Source of the DNA: an uncultured Clostridia bacterium
GTDB lineage: Bacteria > Bacillota > Clostridia > Christensenellales > Borkfalkiaceae
Direction: 5' to 3'
DNA length: 34,260 nucleotides
NCBI GenBank assembly: GCA_934272745.1
Contig: CAKQSI010000022.1
Coordinates: 1-34,260 of the forward strand
The notes below the pieces were generated by a model. The model saw nothing but the letters and a program-made list of their open reading frames with translations, had not been told where the DNA came from and made no database searches. The translations under genes and the position numbers were made by a program. This document shows positions 16,245 to 24,491 of this stretch, in pieces (positions within the stretch are counted from its first letter, which is position 1; each line of letters opens with the position of its first letter).

Positions 16245-16787
16245 CTACGATTTCTTTTGTTCTTCCGTATGGTTTTCCTTGCAGGAAGCGCCCGCGTTTT
16301 CTTCCAGACATTTCAGAATTTTTTTCTGTGTTTCCGAAATCTGCTCGATTTTTTTATAAAGCTCGTCGATAACGAATTCGCTTTTCAGGTTGACCCGATA
16401 GTCGTTTTCGGCGCGCTTTCTGTCCTTCGCTTCCTGCCGGTTCTGACTCATCATGATGAGCGGCGCCTGAATTGCCGCAATGCACGACAAAACAAGGTTC
16501 AGCAAAATAAACGGATAGGCGTCGAACGCTTTGGTCGCCAAAAGAATATTCAGCACCATCCAGATAACCATCACCGCGACAAAACTGAAGATAAACGCCC
16601 AACTGCCCGCAAATCTGGCAACCGCGTCAGCTGCTTTTTGCCCGAACGACACTTTTTCGCCCTTTTCCGAATTTTCGGAAACGCTGGTGCTTAAAATTTC
16701 GCGGATCAATTCGTCGTCGGTCAGCTCTTTATCCGATTCGTGCAGCAATTCGCGTATAATCTTCTTTTTGCTTTTCGGATTGTTCAT
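16245..16787 (-). CDS. DUF1003 family membrane protein
   Basis: A 180-residue protein with two membrane segments (about 63-85 and 91-112) and the typical DUF1003 core: GSWAFIFSFVAVMVIWMVLN, FDAYPFILLNLVLSCIAAIQAPLIMMSQNRQ, followed by a charged helix (DRKRAENDYRVNLKSE). Both ends are cytoplasmic by the usual charge distribution. The family has no settled function. The ATG at 16787 is preferred over an adjacent upstream TTG because AGAGGG sits 9 bases before it. The cysteine-containing C-terminus (KCLEENAGASCKEN) is a local feature. It is monocistronic, with its own consensus promoter, and divergent from pfp. Confidence 0.9.
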   Translation of the reverse strand: MNNPKSKKKIIRELLHESDKELTDDELIREILSTSVSENSEKGEKVSFGQKAADAVARFAGSWAFIFSFVAVMVIWMVLNILLATKAFDAYPFILLNLVLSCIAAIQAPLIMMSQNRQEAKDRKRAENDYRVNLKSEFVIDELYKKIEQISETQKKILKCLEENAGASCKENHTEEQKKS

Positions 16788-16848
16788 CAAACAAAACCCT
16801 CTGCTTTTATATTATAACATTCGCCGGCGAGCCGGATACGTTCGATTT

Positions 16849-16877
16849 ATTATAAGAGATTGTTTCCGCTTTGTCAA
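16849..16877 (-). promoter_or_regulatory. Consensus sigma-A promoter of the DUF1003 gene
   Basis: Minus strand: TTGACA (16877-16872), 17-base spacer, TATAAT (16854-16849). A perfect match to consensus, giving a leader of about 55 bases. The rest of the 454-base gap up to pfp is AT-rich, with no gene seen apart from the pfp promoter. Confidence 0.85.
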
Positions 16878-17131
16878 CACCCCGTAAAAGAAAAAGAGTT
16901 GCGACGCATTTATTTTTTACTTTCTTTTTTCGGAATGAGGCAAGAATCCAGGGGAAGGATTTCCACGTCTATCGATTATTTTTTACTTCCCCTTTCGGAA
17001 AAAGACAAGAAGCCCGCCGATCGCACTCCTTTCCCTGCGATTGACAGACGCGCATTTTGTTTTTTTTAAATTCACATTTTTGGTGAAATTATAATAAAAA
17101 TTTTATTTTTTCACAAACTTCGCTTTTTCGC

Positions 17132-17160
17132 TTGCAAAATCGTCGGTTTTACGCTATGCT
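17132..17160 (+). promoter_or_regulatory. Probable promoter of pfp
   Basis: TTGCAA (17132-17137), 17-base spacer, TATGCT (17155-17160). An overlapping TGCTATTGT could serve as an extended -10 instead. The leader is about 75 bases. Confidence 0.55.
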
Positions 17161-17241
17161 ATTGTTAAGGATCTCTTAAGACCGGTCACCGTCAGAGAGG
17201 GAACCTAAAAAAGGAATCTGTTTTCCGGAGGTCGTTCGGAT

Positions 17242-18504
17242 ATGAAAAATTTACGAGGCTCGCTTCTTTTTGCCCAATCGGGCGGTCCCACCGCCGTCAT
17301 CAACGCCGGAGCCGCGGGGGCTGTTTCCGCTGCCATGAAAAACCCGCAGGTTACGCGCGTGCTGGGGGCGATCCACGGAATCAAAGGCGTTTTGACCGAG
17401 CACCTTTTCGACCTGTCGAAAGAAGATCCGAAAGAGATCGAACTACTGAAAACCACGCCGTCCGCGGCGTTCGGCAGCGTACGCTACCGTCTGAAAAACT
17501 GGCAGGACGACGAGAGCGATTATCTCACGATCTACCGCGTTTTTCAGAAATACGACGTGCGTTTTTTCCTGTACAGCGGCGGAAACGACAGTATGGATAC
17601 CTGCCACAAAATTGCGGACTACCTCAAGCATAAGGGCTACGACTGCGCCGTCATCGGCGTACCGAAGACTATCGACAACGATCTGACCGCAACCGATCAC
17701 TGCCCCGGTTTCGGCAGTGCGGCGAAATACCTCGTCACCAGCGTTTCCGAACTGATTCTGGACGCCAAAACGTACGACGTCGGCAGCATTCTGGTCATGG
17801 AGATGATGGGCAGAAACGCCGGCTGGCTGACGGCGGCAAGCGCGCTTGCGCGGAAAAACGGCTTCGGCCCCGACCTCATTTATCTGCCCGAGCGCCCCTT
17901 CGATCTGGAACAATGCAAACGGGAAGTACTGGAAATTTACCGAAAGCGCGGCTACTGTTTCCTTGCCGTAAGCGAAGGAATCCGCGACGCCAAAGGACAT
18001 CTGATCGGTTCGGCAACGGCACAAGCGTATGCAAACGCGCATACCGACGCCTTTTCCCATGTTCGACTGGGCGGCGTTTCCTCCTATCTTGCGGCGATCC
18101 TTTCCGCAGAGACGGGAGCGAAAACCCGTGCGATCGAATTCAACCTGTTGCAGCGTTGCGCCGCACATTCCGCTTCCCTTACCGACGTAAAGGAAGCCTT
18201 CCGGGCGGGCGAAAAAGCCGTTCTTGCCGCAACAAAAGGCGAAACCGACAAAATGGTGACCTTTACGCGCCTGCCCGCGACCAAAACCAAAGCGTATCGC
18301 CTGCGCTACGACCTCTGCCCGCTCGCCGCCGTGGCGAACGTGGAAAAAAAGGTGCCGGACGAGTACATCGCTCCTGCGGGAAACGACGTGACGGAAGCCT
18401 TCCTTACCTACGCCGCCCCGCTGATCGCGGGCGAAAGCCGTCCCCCGTACGATGGCGGCGTCCCCGTTTACGCCAGGTTAAAAAAGGTTCCGGCGGAGGC
18501 TTAA
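17242..18504 (+). CDS. pfp: Pyrophosphate-dependent 6-phosphofructokinase
   Basis: Phosphorylates fructose-6-phosphate, using PPi instead of ATP and reversibly. The 420-residue cytoplasmic protein has SGGPTAVIN at the N-terminus, GGNDS (113-117), where ATP enzymes read GGDGS, PKTIDND (141-147) and MGRNAGW (189-195). The Asp in GGND and the Lys in PKTIDND are the accepted markers of PPi use. The start has GGAGG 10 bases upstream. It is a single gene between its own promoter and a large hairpin. With pgi in the same window it covers upper glycolysis. Alternative activities such as sedoheptulose phosphorylation are known for related enzymes and cannot be excluded. Confidence 0.93.
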   Translation: MKNLRGSLLFAQSGGPTAVINAGAAGAVSAAMKNPQVTRVLGAIHGIKGVLTEHLFDLSKEDPKEIELLKTTPSAAFGSVRYRLKNWQDDESDYLTIYRVFQKYDVRFFLYSGGNDSMDTCHKIADYLKHKGYDCAVIGVPKTIDNDLTATDHCPGFGSAAKYLVTSVSELILDAKTYDVGSILVMEMMGRNAGWLTAASALARKNGFGPDLIYLPERPFDLEQCKREVLEIYRKRGYCFLAVSEGIRDAKGHLIGSATAQAYANAHTDAFSHVRLGGVSSYLAAILSAETGAKTRAIEFNLLQRCAAHSASLTDVKEAFRAGEKAVLAATKGETDKMVTFTRLPATKTKAYRLRYDLCPLAAVANVEKKVPDEYIAPAGNDVTEAFLTYAAPLIAGESRPPYDGGVPVYARLKKVPAEA

Positions 18505-18625
18505 CCTCATTGTTTCCAAGTGACTAAACCGGTTTTTTGTTAAAGCCGGTTGTTTACAAGCGGCTAACCTTGATTGTTGGTTGCACCCGGTTGCCTCCAT
18601 TGGAATGAACGCCTTTCCCCCTTTG

Positions 18626-18653
18626 TTGACAAAAAACTAAATCCGATTATATG
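18626..18653 (+). promoter_or_regulatory. Orphan sigma-A-like promoter after pfp
   Basis: TTGACA (18626-18631), 16-base spacer, TATATG (18648-18653). No gene follows on the plus strand before the strong hairpin at 18700. Confidence 0.5.
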
Positions 18654-18659
18654 CAAAAA

Positions 18660-18745
18660 GCCAAGTCGGATTTCATTGCGAAGTTTTCTATCTTTCGACA
18701 AAGCCGGCGCCCCGCAAGAAATTCTTGCGGGGCGCCGGCTTTATA
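18660..18745 (+). ncRNA. Candidate small RNA between an orphan promoter and a terminator
   Basis: A transcript starting near 18660 from the promoter at 18626 would end at the hairpin 18700-18742, giving about 85 nt, half of it terminator stem. It contains no credible reading frame. Earlier in the same gap (18505-18625) are degenerate copies of TTGTTT(A/C)CAAG and a weak AACCGG/CCGGTT hairpin. Prediction from promoter and terminator spacing only. Confidence 0.3.
18700..18742. terminator. Giant hairpin between pfp and the TfoX-N gene
   Basis: Perfect 21-bp arms (18700-18720 and 18722-18742, starting AAAGCCGGCGCCCCGC) with a single central base. The arms end in AAA and TTT, so each strand has a short U-run. 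Likely a bidirectional terminator for convergent genes. Confidence 0.8.
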
Positions 18746-18781
18746 TCACTTATTGAATTTTCATCTAAACACAAAAAAATT

Positions 18782-19102
18782 TTACTTTTTCTTAATCTTT
18801 TTCTTAATCTTGTTCTTAATCCCGCGGGCGGTATTTTGCACGAGAAGAGCAAGCGATTCTTCGTCGTCTAAATCCTGCACGGCGTACATGGGTTTTGCCC
18901 CGGGATAGGGAAATTCTTCCGGTAAGCCGCAATCCGCGTTGGTTGCGGTACGCTTTAAAAGCAGGCGGTTGTCGTAAATTCCGCCAAAATTTACCCCATC
19001 AAGGTACAGCAAATACTCCCCCATCATGGGTTTTGCGGCAACTTCGCCGGCTGTAGAGAGCCGTTCCAAAACAAAATCCTTATACCCCACGCTTGTTGCC
19101 AT
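18782..19102 (-). CDS. TfoX N-terminal-domain protein
   Basis: A 106-residue protein matching the TfoX N-terminal domain: VLERLSTAGEVAAKPMMGEYLLYLDGVNFGGIYDNRLLLKRT, then YPGAKPMYAVQDLDD. The domain alone occurs widely in bacteria outside competence regulation; the TfoX C-terminal domain is absent, so no competence role is implied. The C-terminus is a run of lysines generated by a 12-base triplication (18785-18820) encoding IKNK, IKKK, IKKK. The start at 19102 follows GAGGGG closely; an alternative ATG four codons upstream is possible. The next gene upstream is the YjbR-like gene on the same strand (53-base gap). Both are small single-domain proteins of unclear role. Confidence 0.85.
   Translation of the reverse strand: MATSVGYKDFVLERLSTAGEVAAKPMMGEYLLYLDGVNFGGIYDNRLLLKRTATNADCGLPEEFPYPGAKPMYAVQDLDDEESLALLVQNTARGIKNKIKKKIKKK
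18785..18820 (-). repeat. Three 12-bp tandem units encoding a lysine tail
   Basis: Units CTTTTTCTTAAT at 18785-18796 and 18797-18808, and CTTGTTCTTAAT at 18809-18820, all within the 3' end of the TfoX-N gene and in frame. Confidence 0.85.
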
Positions 19103-19155
19103 AATACCCCTCATTTTAAATTTTCCGCGCTGAAATTTTGCGTTTATATCCAGGT

Positions 19156-19518
19156 TTACTTTCGCGGCGCCGTCAGCGAAAAACTGAGGTCTACCAGCAT
19201 TTTTATCGTTTCGTCCGCTACAGAACCGTCCAGTGCGGCGGTAATCCAGTGCGTTTTGTTCATATGATAGGCGGGGAAAATCCCCGGATCCCGCAAAAGA
19301 GTGCCAATCAAAAGCGGGTCGCATTTCAGATTGACAACCGGCAAATTACCCCCACCGGGCAAACCGAGTTTCTCTTTCGGTACAGTCATCATAAGTGCAA
19401 ACCACTTTTTGTTTTCCGCATGGCGGAAAACGGCAAAATCCGGCTCGTCCGCCCACGGAAAATCGGGAATTACACCGTATTTTTCTAATATCCAACCCCG
19501 CAAACCTTCGCAATTCAT
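19156..19518 (-). CDS. MmcQ/YjbR family protein
   Basis: A 120-residue protein of the MmcQ/YjbR (CyaY-like fold) family. Typical elements are DFPWADEPDFAVFRHAENKKWFALMMTVPKEKLGL, VNLKCDPLL, and the C-terminal FPAYHMNKTHWITAALDGSVADETIKMLVDLSFSL. Some members are called DNA-binding, but no partner or target is evident here. AAAGAGGAAAAAATAA lies before the ATG at 19518. It is just upstream of the TfoX-N gene on the same strand and probably cotranscribed with it. The tRNA-Gly terminator separates it from upstream transcription. Confidence 0.9.
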   Translation of the reverse strand: MNCEGLRGWILEKYGVIPDFPWADEPDFAVFRHAENKKWFALMMTVPKEKLGLPGGGNLPVVNLKCDPLLIGTLLRDPGIFPAYHMNKTHWITAALDGSVADETIKMLVDLSFSLTAPRK

Positions 19519-19617
19519 TTATTTTTTCCTCTTTATTGATTATACCACAAACCCCACGTAAAAATCAACACAAAATCCGAGATCTATCTGCGCCGTTTCA
19601 TCACAGCATTAAACGGA

Positions 19618-19646
19618 AAAAGACCCGACGTTTCGTCAGGTCTTTT
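19618..19646 (-). terminator. Terminator of the tRNA-Gly unit
   Basis: Minus strand: AAAAGACCTGACG, AAA loop, CGTCGGGTCTTTT, then T-rich sequence. It has 13 pairs including one G-U and lies 29 bases past the tRNA 3' end. Confidence 0.85.
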
Positions 19647-19674
19647 GCTATTTCGGCTATACCGCCCGAAAAAA

Positions 19675-19749
19675 TGGAGCGGGAAACGGGACTCGAACCC
19701 GCAACATCCGCCTTGGGAAGGCGACGCTCTACCATTGAGCCACTCCCGC
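19675..19749 (-). tRNA. tRNA-Gly (anticodon CCC)
   Basis: A 75-nt cloverleaf including encoded CCA. Acceptor GCGGGAG pairs with TTCCCGC, the D arm is GCTC/GAGC, the anticodon arm TCGCC-TTCCCAA-GGCGG gives anticodon CCC, and the T arm is GCGGG-TTCGAGT-CCCGT. It reads GGG codons. Confidence 0.95.
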
Positions 19750-19764
19750 AAAAACTACGGGTAA

Positions 19765-19793
19765 AGTATAGCATATTGCCCGAAATTCCGCAA
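19765..19793 (-). promoter_or_regulatory. Promoter of tRNA-Gly
   Basis: Minus strand: TTGCGG (19793-19788), 17-base spacer ending TATGC, TATACT (19770-19765), with an extended -10. The start site would lie a few bases before the tRNA. Confidence 0.7.
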
Positions 19794-19804
19794 GCATTTT
19801 TCAC

Positions 19805-20106
19805 TCATTTCAGAAATATTTGCAATTTTCGTACAACGGAAATGCAACATGTCCGCAAACGGAATGCGGCAAAACCAAAGCCGGATTCTTAAACCCTGCC
19901 AAAATGCAAGCGCGCACCGGGTTTACCCCAACCGGTTTGCCCGGCGTACTTCAGCATTGAATAGCCAACAAAAAAACCGCACACCGCCTGCCACAAAACC
20001 GGCTTACTCAGCGCTTCAGCATAGCATTAGCCAACCAAAAACCGGCGCCAAAACGCAATATTCACTAATGACGCGCGCTAAAAAGTCCAAACAACCCGCC
20101 CAAAAC
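19805..20106. other. Gene-free stretch with a degenerate direct repeat
   Basis: I see no gene between the tRNA-Gly promoter and the recG stop. A CTTCAGCAT...TAGCCAAC(C)AAAAA(A)CCG motif appears near 19949-19980 and again near 20014-20044, imperfectly. No clear terminator for recG was found here. Confidence 0.5.
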
Positions 20107-22110
20107 TCAGTTCATCACGACGTCTTTCAACTTTTCGTATTTTTCCACACAAAGGCGCAGATAGTCGGTTTCCTCACCCGACCTTTCGGCTTCTTCCGCG
20201 ATCTCTTTGGCTAAAAGAACGCATTCCGCCGGCACGCGCAGTCCTCCTACGCTGTCCATCCACCTGCCGCTTTGCCGCGTTCCCATAAAGTCGCCCGCGC
20301 CGCGCAGTTCAAAATCGTACTCCGCGATTTTGAACCCGTCCGCATTGTCTTTTAAAATCCGCAGCCGTTCGATCGCCTTGTCGTTCGTCGCGTCCGAAAG
20401 CAAAAAGCAGTAACTCTGTTTGTCCAGCCGCCCCACCCTGCCGCGCAATTGATGTAATTGCGAAAGTCCGAACCGTTCCGCGTTATAGATGACCATCACC
20501 GTCGCGTCCGGCACGTCCACGCCCACTTCCACGACCGTAGTCGATACCAGTGCGTCGTATTTTTTTGCTTTGAAGTCTTCCATCACCTGCGTTTTTTCGG
20601 CGTCTTTCATCTTGCCGTGCAGAAGGGCGATCCTGAGTTGCGGCAGCCTCTCAGAAAGTTCGTCAAACAGTTCGGTGACCGAAAGCAGCGTGCTTTCTTC
20701 TTCCCCCTCGATCTTGGGACAGACGAAGTAGGTCTGATTGCCGGCGCCGGCTTCCTTCACGATAAAATCGAGCATGGCGTCGTACTTGTACGCGGGCACG
20801 ATGGAAGTTTTGACCGGCAGGCGCGCTTTGGGTTTATCCTTGATGGTAGAAACGTCCAGATCGCCGTAAAACACCAGCGACAGCGTGCGCGGAATGGGCG
20901 TTGCGCTCATGACGAGGACGTCTACCCCCTCCCCCTTTTCCACCAAGGCGTTGCGCTGCGCCACGCCGAAGCGTTGCTGCTCGTCGCAAACGCAAAGGGC
21001 AAGCGAGGCAAACTCCACGTCTTTCTGAATCACGGCGTGAGTGCCGCACACGGCGGAAATTTCGCCGCTTTTGACCCTTTCTTTGACGATTTTGCGCTCT
21101 TTCGCCGTCATTCTGCCGGACAAAAAGGCGATTTTGTACTCGGGAAAAAACTTCTCCAGCAAATGAAAATTCTGTTCGGCAAGCACTTCTGTCGGCGCCA
21201 GAAACGCCGCCTGATACCCCGAAAAAAGCGCCAGAAATACAGCGGAAAGCGCCACCGCCGTTTTGCCGCTGCCGACGTCCCCCTGCAGCATGCGGTTCAT
21301 GGGGTGCGCGCCCGTCATATCGCGGATCACGTCTGCCGTCGCCTGCTTTTGTCCGTCCGTAAACTCAAACGGAAAGCGACTTAAAAAGGCGCGGAACGCC
21401 TCCTTATCGTAATTGTAACGGCGCACGCGTTCCTGCCGCTTTAAGCCTTTCAGGTAGCGGAACGCCGAAATCAGCGTAAAATATTCCTCTATCGCCACGC
21501 GGCGCACGGCGTCGTCTTTTTCCTTCAGCGACTCCGGGAAATGGATCGCGCGGTAACTGTCCGTCAGGTCTTTCAGCCGGTATTTTCCCGCCACGGCGGA
21601 AGGAATGACCGACTGCTTTTTGAAATACCGTAGCGCGGTTTTTTCGCTGTCCCGCATCACGCGCTGCGTGACCGAACCTTTGACCGTGTAAACGGGGACG
21701 ATACCTTTCAACCGCACGTTGTTATCCACTTTTTCAAACGACGGATTGATGAGCGACGGAACGCCGAATTTATTCTGCACCCTGCCGTAAAACAGATACT
21801 CCCCTGCGGTAAGATTTTTTACAACGTACGGCTGATTGAACCACACGATGCGGAAAAAATCGTCGCCCTGCCTTGCGGAAGCCTGCACGATGGTCATTTT
21901 CCCCTTGCGATACATCTTCGGCACGGCGGTAAGTTCGCCCGTGGTCAATACGAAGTCGTTATGGTATACCTCTCTGAGGCTTTGCCGCGTGGTCAGATCG
22001 AGATAATTTTTAGGGAAATATCCCGGCAGATCTTCCACCGAAAATACCCCCATCTTTTTGAAATCTTTCAACCGCGTTTCGCTTACGCCTTTTAATGCGG
22101 ATAATTCCAT
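20107..22110 (-). CDS. recG: ATP-dependent DNA helicase RecG
   Basis: Branch-migration helicase that remodels stalled replication forks and recombination intermediates. The 667-residue protein has the N-terminal wedge/OB domain (about 1-165), helicase motif I GDVGSGKT (277-284), the APTEVLAEQ motif, the motif II box DEQQRFGV (376-383), SATPIPRTL, and the C-terminal domain with RFGLSQLHQLRGRVGR and the RecG-specific TRQSG. The usual box is DEQHRFGV; here His is Gln. Length is normal. GGAGGGAGAT precedes the ATG. It follows fakA on the same strand after 159 bases, in the common Firmicutes order asp23-fakA-recG, and probably shares the asp23 promoter. Confidence 0.97.
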   Translation of the reverse strand: MELSALKGVSETRLKDFKKMGVFSVEDLPGYFPKNYLDLTTRQSLREVYHNDFVLTTGELTAVPKMYRKGKMTIVQASARQGDDFFRIVWFNQPYVVKNLTAGEYLFYGRVQNKFGVPSLINPSFEKVDNNVRLKGIVPVYTVKGSVTQRVMRDSEKTALRYFKKQSVIPSAVAGKYRLKDLTDSYRAIHFPESLKEKDDAVRRVAIEEYFTLISAFRYLKGLKRQERVRRYNYDKEAFRAFLSRFPFEFTDGQKQATADVIRDMTGAHPMNRMLQGDVGSGKTAVALSAVFLALFSGYQAAFLAPTEVLAEQNFHLLEKFFPEYKIAFLSGRMTAKERKIVKERVKSGEISAVCGTHAVIQKDVEFASLALCVCDEQQRFGVAQRNALVEKGEGVDVLVMSATPIPRTLSLVFYGDLDVSTIKDKPKARLPVKTSIVPAYKYDAMLDFIVKEAGAGNQTYFVCPKIEGEEESTLLSVTELFDELSERLPQLRIALLHGKMKDAEKTQVMEDFKAKKYDALVSTTVVEVGVDVPDATVMVIYNAERFGLSQLHQLRGRVGRLDKQSYCFLLSDATNDKAIERLRILKDNADGFKIAEYDFELRGAGDFMGTRQSGRWMDSVGGLRVPAECVLLAKEIAEEAERSGEETDYLRLCVEKYEKLKDVVMN

Positions 22111-22269
22111 ATCTCCCTCCGTTTTCCGCCCTCCGCAGACACTCCGGCAACGCTCCGAAAATATACGCGCCGCTCCGGACCAAGCGACTCTCCGAAACCC
22201 AAGCGCCGCTCCCTTTCAAAATAAAAAAATAAGGGGAAGCGCCTGCCTCCCCCGTCGTCTTTTGTAAAA

Positions 22270-23904
22270 TTATTCCAGCGCGATGAAGTAATAGTAGAGC
22301 GGCTGACCGCCGTCGTGCATATCGACTTCCGCGTCCGGGAACGTTTCCGCAACCTTTTCCATCATGGCAGTCGCCTCTTCTTCGGTCACGTCCTGTCCGC
22401 TGTAAAGGGTGATCATTTCGTGATCGTCGGTCTTGAGTTTTTTGATGAGCGCAAGCGTAACTTCTTCCACAGAAGAACCCTTGGTCAGAATCTTTTTATT
22501 GTCCAGACCGATCACGTCGCCCTGCTTCAATTCGTGTCCGTCGATGTTTGCGTCGCGCACGGCGGTGGTGACCTGTCCGACCGTCACGTTGTCGATGGCG
22601 TGCAGCATTTCGATCTTGTTTTCTTCCACGCCGCGGTCGGGATTGAATTCCAGCGCGGCGGCAAAGCCCTGCGGGATATTTTTGGTGGGAATGACGTGAA
22701 TCGTGCGGTTTTCGACCAGCGCTTTCGCCTGTTCCGCCGCAAGAATGATATTTTTATTGTTGGGGAACACGAAAACGTGATCGGCGTTGACGCGCTGCAC
22801 CGCGCGCGCGATATCGTCCGCGCTGGGGTTCATAGTCTGCCCGCCTTCGATCACGCGGTCAACCATCAGGTCTTTGAAAATATTGCTGAGTCCTTCGCCT
22901 GCACTGATCGCAAGCATGCCCTGTTCTTTCTTTTCCGCTTCGATCTTCTTCAGCCGTTCGCGGTACTGCTCCAGCATGTTTTCGATCTTCGGTCTGTCCA
23001 GTTCACCCAGTTGTAGCGCATAAGTCAGCGCCACCCCGGGGGTATTTGTGTGGACGTGTACTTTGACCATTTCGAGGTCGCCGATGACGATGACCGAGTC
23101 TCCGATGTTCATCAGTTTTTCACGCAGACGATCGATGTCGGCAAGCGTGGTCTTTTTGTACAAATTGATAATAAAGAATTCCGTACAGTAAGCAAATTCA
23201 ATCTCGTCCAGACTGGTGATATCCGCAATTTCGCTTTCGGTCGAACTTTCTTTCGGCGCTTCGGCTTGCTGTTGCTGCGCTTCGACCTCTTCGCCGAACA
23301 GCGCTTTCTGCATGCCTTTAAAAACGTATAAAAGCCCTTCGCCGCCGGCGTCCACAACGCCCGCTTTCTTTAACACGGGCAAAAGATCGGGCGTGGCTTT
23401 AAGCGCCTGCTCGCCCGCTTCGATAATGCCGGGCAGGAAGGTTTCGAAATCCTTCTGCTTACCGCAGTTTGCCGTAGCGTATTCGCTCATCAGGCGCACG
23501 ACGGTAAGAATAGTACCCTCCTTGGGTTTGCTGACGGCACTGTACGCGACTTCGACCGCCGCTTTCATGCCCTTTGCGAAATCTTTACTTTCGATGGTGT
23601 CCAGTTCTTTGAAAACCTGACAAAGTCCACGGAAAATCTGCGATAAAATGACGCCGGAGTTTCCGCGCGCGCCGCGAAGCGCGCCCCTTGCGATGCAGTC
23701 GGTAATATCCGACATTTTATTGGTCTTGCAGGCGTTGACTTCCTTTACCGCCGACTGAATGGTCAGCGACATGTTCGTCCCTGTATCGCCGTCAGGCACG
23801 GGAAACACGTTGAGCGCGTCCACCGTCGCGCGATTTATTTCGAGCATTCTGGAACCGGAAAGCATCATCTTTCTCAGCAGAATGGCGTTGATACTTTTTT
23901 GCAT
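22270..23904 (-). CDS. fakA: Fatty acid kinase catalytic subunit FakA (DhaL/DAK1 family, YloV)
   Basis: Phosphorylates FakB-bound fatty acids using ATP so that exogenous fatty acids enter phospholipid synthesis. The 544-residue protein starts with a DhaL nucleotide-binding domain (about 1-200) containing NVFPVPDGDTGTNMSLT, whose acidic residues bind Mg-ATP, and ARGNSGVILSQIFRG. A Gln/Glu-rich linker near 215-230 leads to the DAK1-like middle domain (EFAYCTEFFI, VHVHTNTPG) and the C-terminal DegV-interacting region. Length is standard. The ATG at 23904 matches the family N-terminus although the ribosome binding site is weak. It lies 32 bases after asp23. No FakB/DegV gene is in the window. Confidence 0.93.
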   Translation of the reverse strand: MQKSINAILLRKMMLSGSRMLEINRATVDALNVFPVPDGDTGTNMSLTIQSAVKEVNACKTNKMSDITDCIARGALRGARGNSGVILSQIFRGLCQVFKELDTIESKDFAKGMKAAVEVAYSAVSKPKEGTILTVVRLMSEYATANCGKQKDFETFLPGIIEAGEQALKATPDLLPVLKKAGVVDAGGEGLLYVFKGMQKALFGEEVEAQQQQAEAPKESSTESEIADITSLDEIEFAYCTEFFIINLYKKTTLADIDRLREKLMNIGDSVIVIGDLEMVKVHVHTNTPGVALTYALQLGELDRPKIENMLEQYRERLKKIEAEKKEQGMLAISAGEGLSNIFKDLMVDRVIEGGQTMNPSADDIARAVQRVNADHVFVFPNNKNIILAAEQAKALVENRTIHVIPTKNIPQGFAAALEFNPDRGVEENKIEMLHAIDNVTVGQVTTAVRDANIDGHELKQGDVIGLDNKKILTKGSSVEEVTLALIKKLKTDDHEMITLYSGQDVTEEEATAMMEKVAETFPDAEVDMHDGGQPLYYYFIALE

Positions 23905-23936
23905 TATCTTTTTCTATGCCCCACGAAAAAAAGGCG

Positions 23937-24287
23937 TCACAATTTGACGCCGATAATGTTGACGTTGACGGTATCCACCAGCATCCCCGTGAAATTTTCC
24001 ACACGGTATTTGACGCTCTCTTTCAATGCTTCCGCGACCGCGGTAATGGAAACGCCGTACTTCAACATAACGTATAAATCAATATAAATTCTGTCGCCCA
24101 CGGTAGTAACTTTGACCCCGCGCGCGCCTGTATTCCGTTTTAAAAATTCCGACAAAGAATCGGTAAATCTGCGGGAAACCATTTCGACCACGCCGTAACA
24201 ATCCATCGCGACGTGGCTGGCGACCTTTGCGATCGCCTCGTCCGAAATCGATATTCTACCGTGACTGTTCTTCGTGTTGACCGACAT
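23937..24287 (-). CDS. Asp23/Gls24 family envelope stress protein
   Basis: A 116-residue Asp23-like protein. Family features are the start RISISDEAIAKVASHVAMDCYGVVEM, GVKVTTVGDRIYIDLYVMLKYGVSI and the C-terminal ESVKYRVENFTGMLVDTVNVNIIGVKL. Asp23 proteins are small membrane-associated or cytoplasmic proteins tied to cell-envelope homeostasis; this copy is regularly found next to fakA in Firmicutes, which is the arrangement here. AAGGGGAACGCC precedes the ATG at 24287. It is the first gene of the asp23-fakA-recG unit, with a promoter at 24383, and divergent from rpmB. Confidence 0.93.
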   Translation of the reverse strand: MSVNTKNSHGRISISDEAIAKVASHVAMDCYGVVEMVSRRFTDSLSEFLKRNTGARGVKVTTVGDRIYIDLYVMLKYGVSITAVAEALKESVKYRVENFTGMLVDTVNVNIIGVKL

Positions 24288-24382
24288 GGCGTTCCCCTTT
24301 TTTCATCATTTTGCGTCGGTACAGACCCCGAAAACGGAGATACGTCCCCGTTTTTCCGACCCTTAGACGCCGACACGATATT

Positions 24383-24411
24383 ATTTTACACCATACGCCG
24401 AAAAAAAGCAA
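24383..24411 (-). promoter_or_regulatory. Promoter of the asp23-fakA-recG unit
   Basis: Minus strand: TTGCTT (24411-24406), 17-base spacer, TAAAAT (24388-24383). Confidence 0.7.
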
Positions 24412-24491
24412 GAAAATCGCATAGTCTTTCCCTGATTTTTTCCTTTCTGTGAAAAATTTTGCGTAAAACGAGAATTTCCCGCTTAAAATCG

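Noticed and set aside
16788..16790. TTG start for the DUF1003 gene
   Set aside because: The ATG immediately following is better spaced from AGAGGG and is the usual choice.
18782..19102. Competence regulator TfoX/Sxy
   Set aside because: Only the N-terminal domain is present, and such stand-alone domains are widespread without a competence link.
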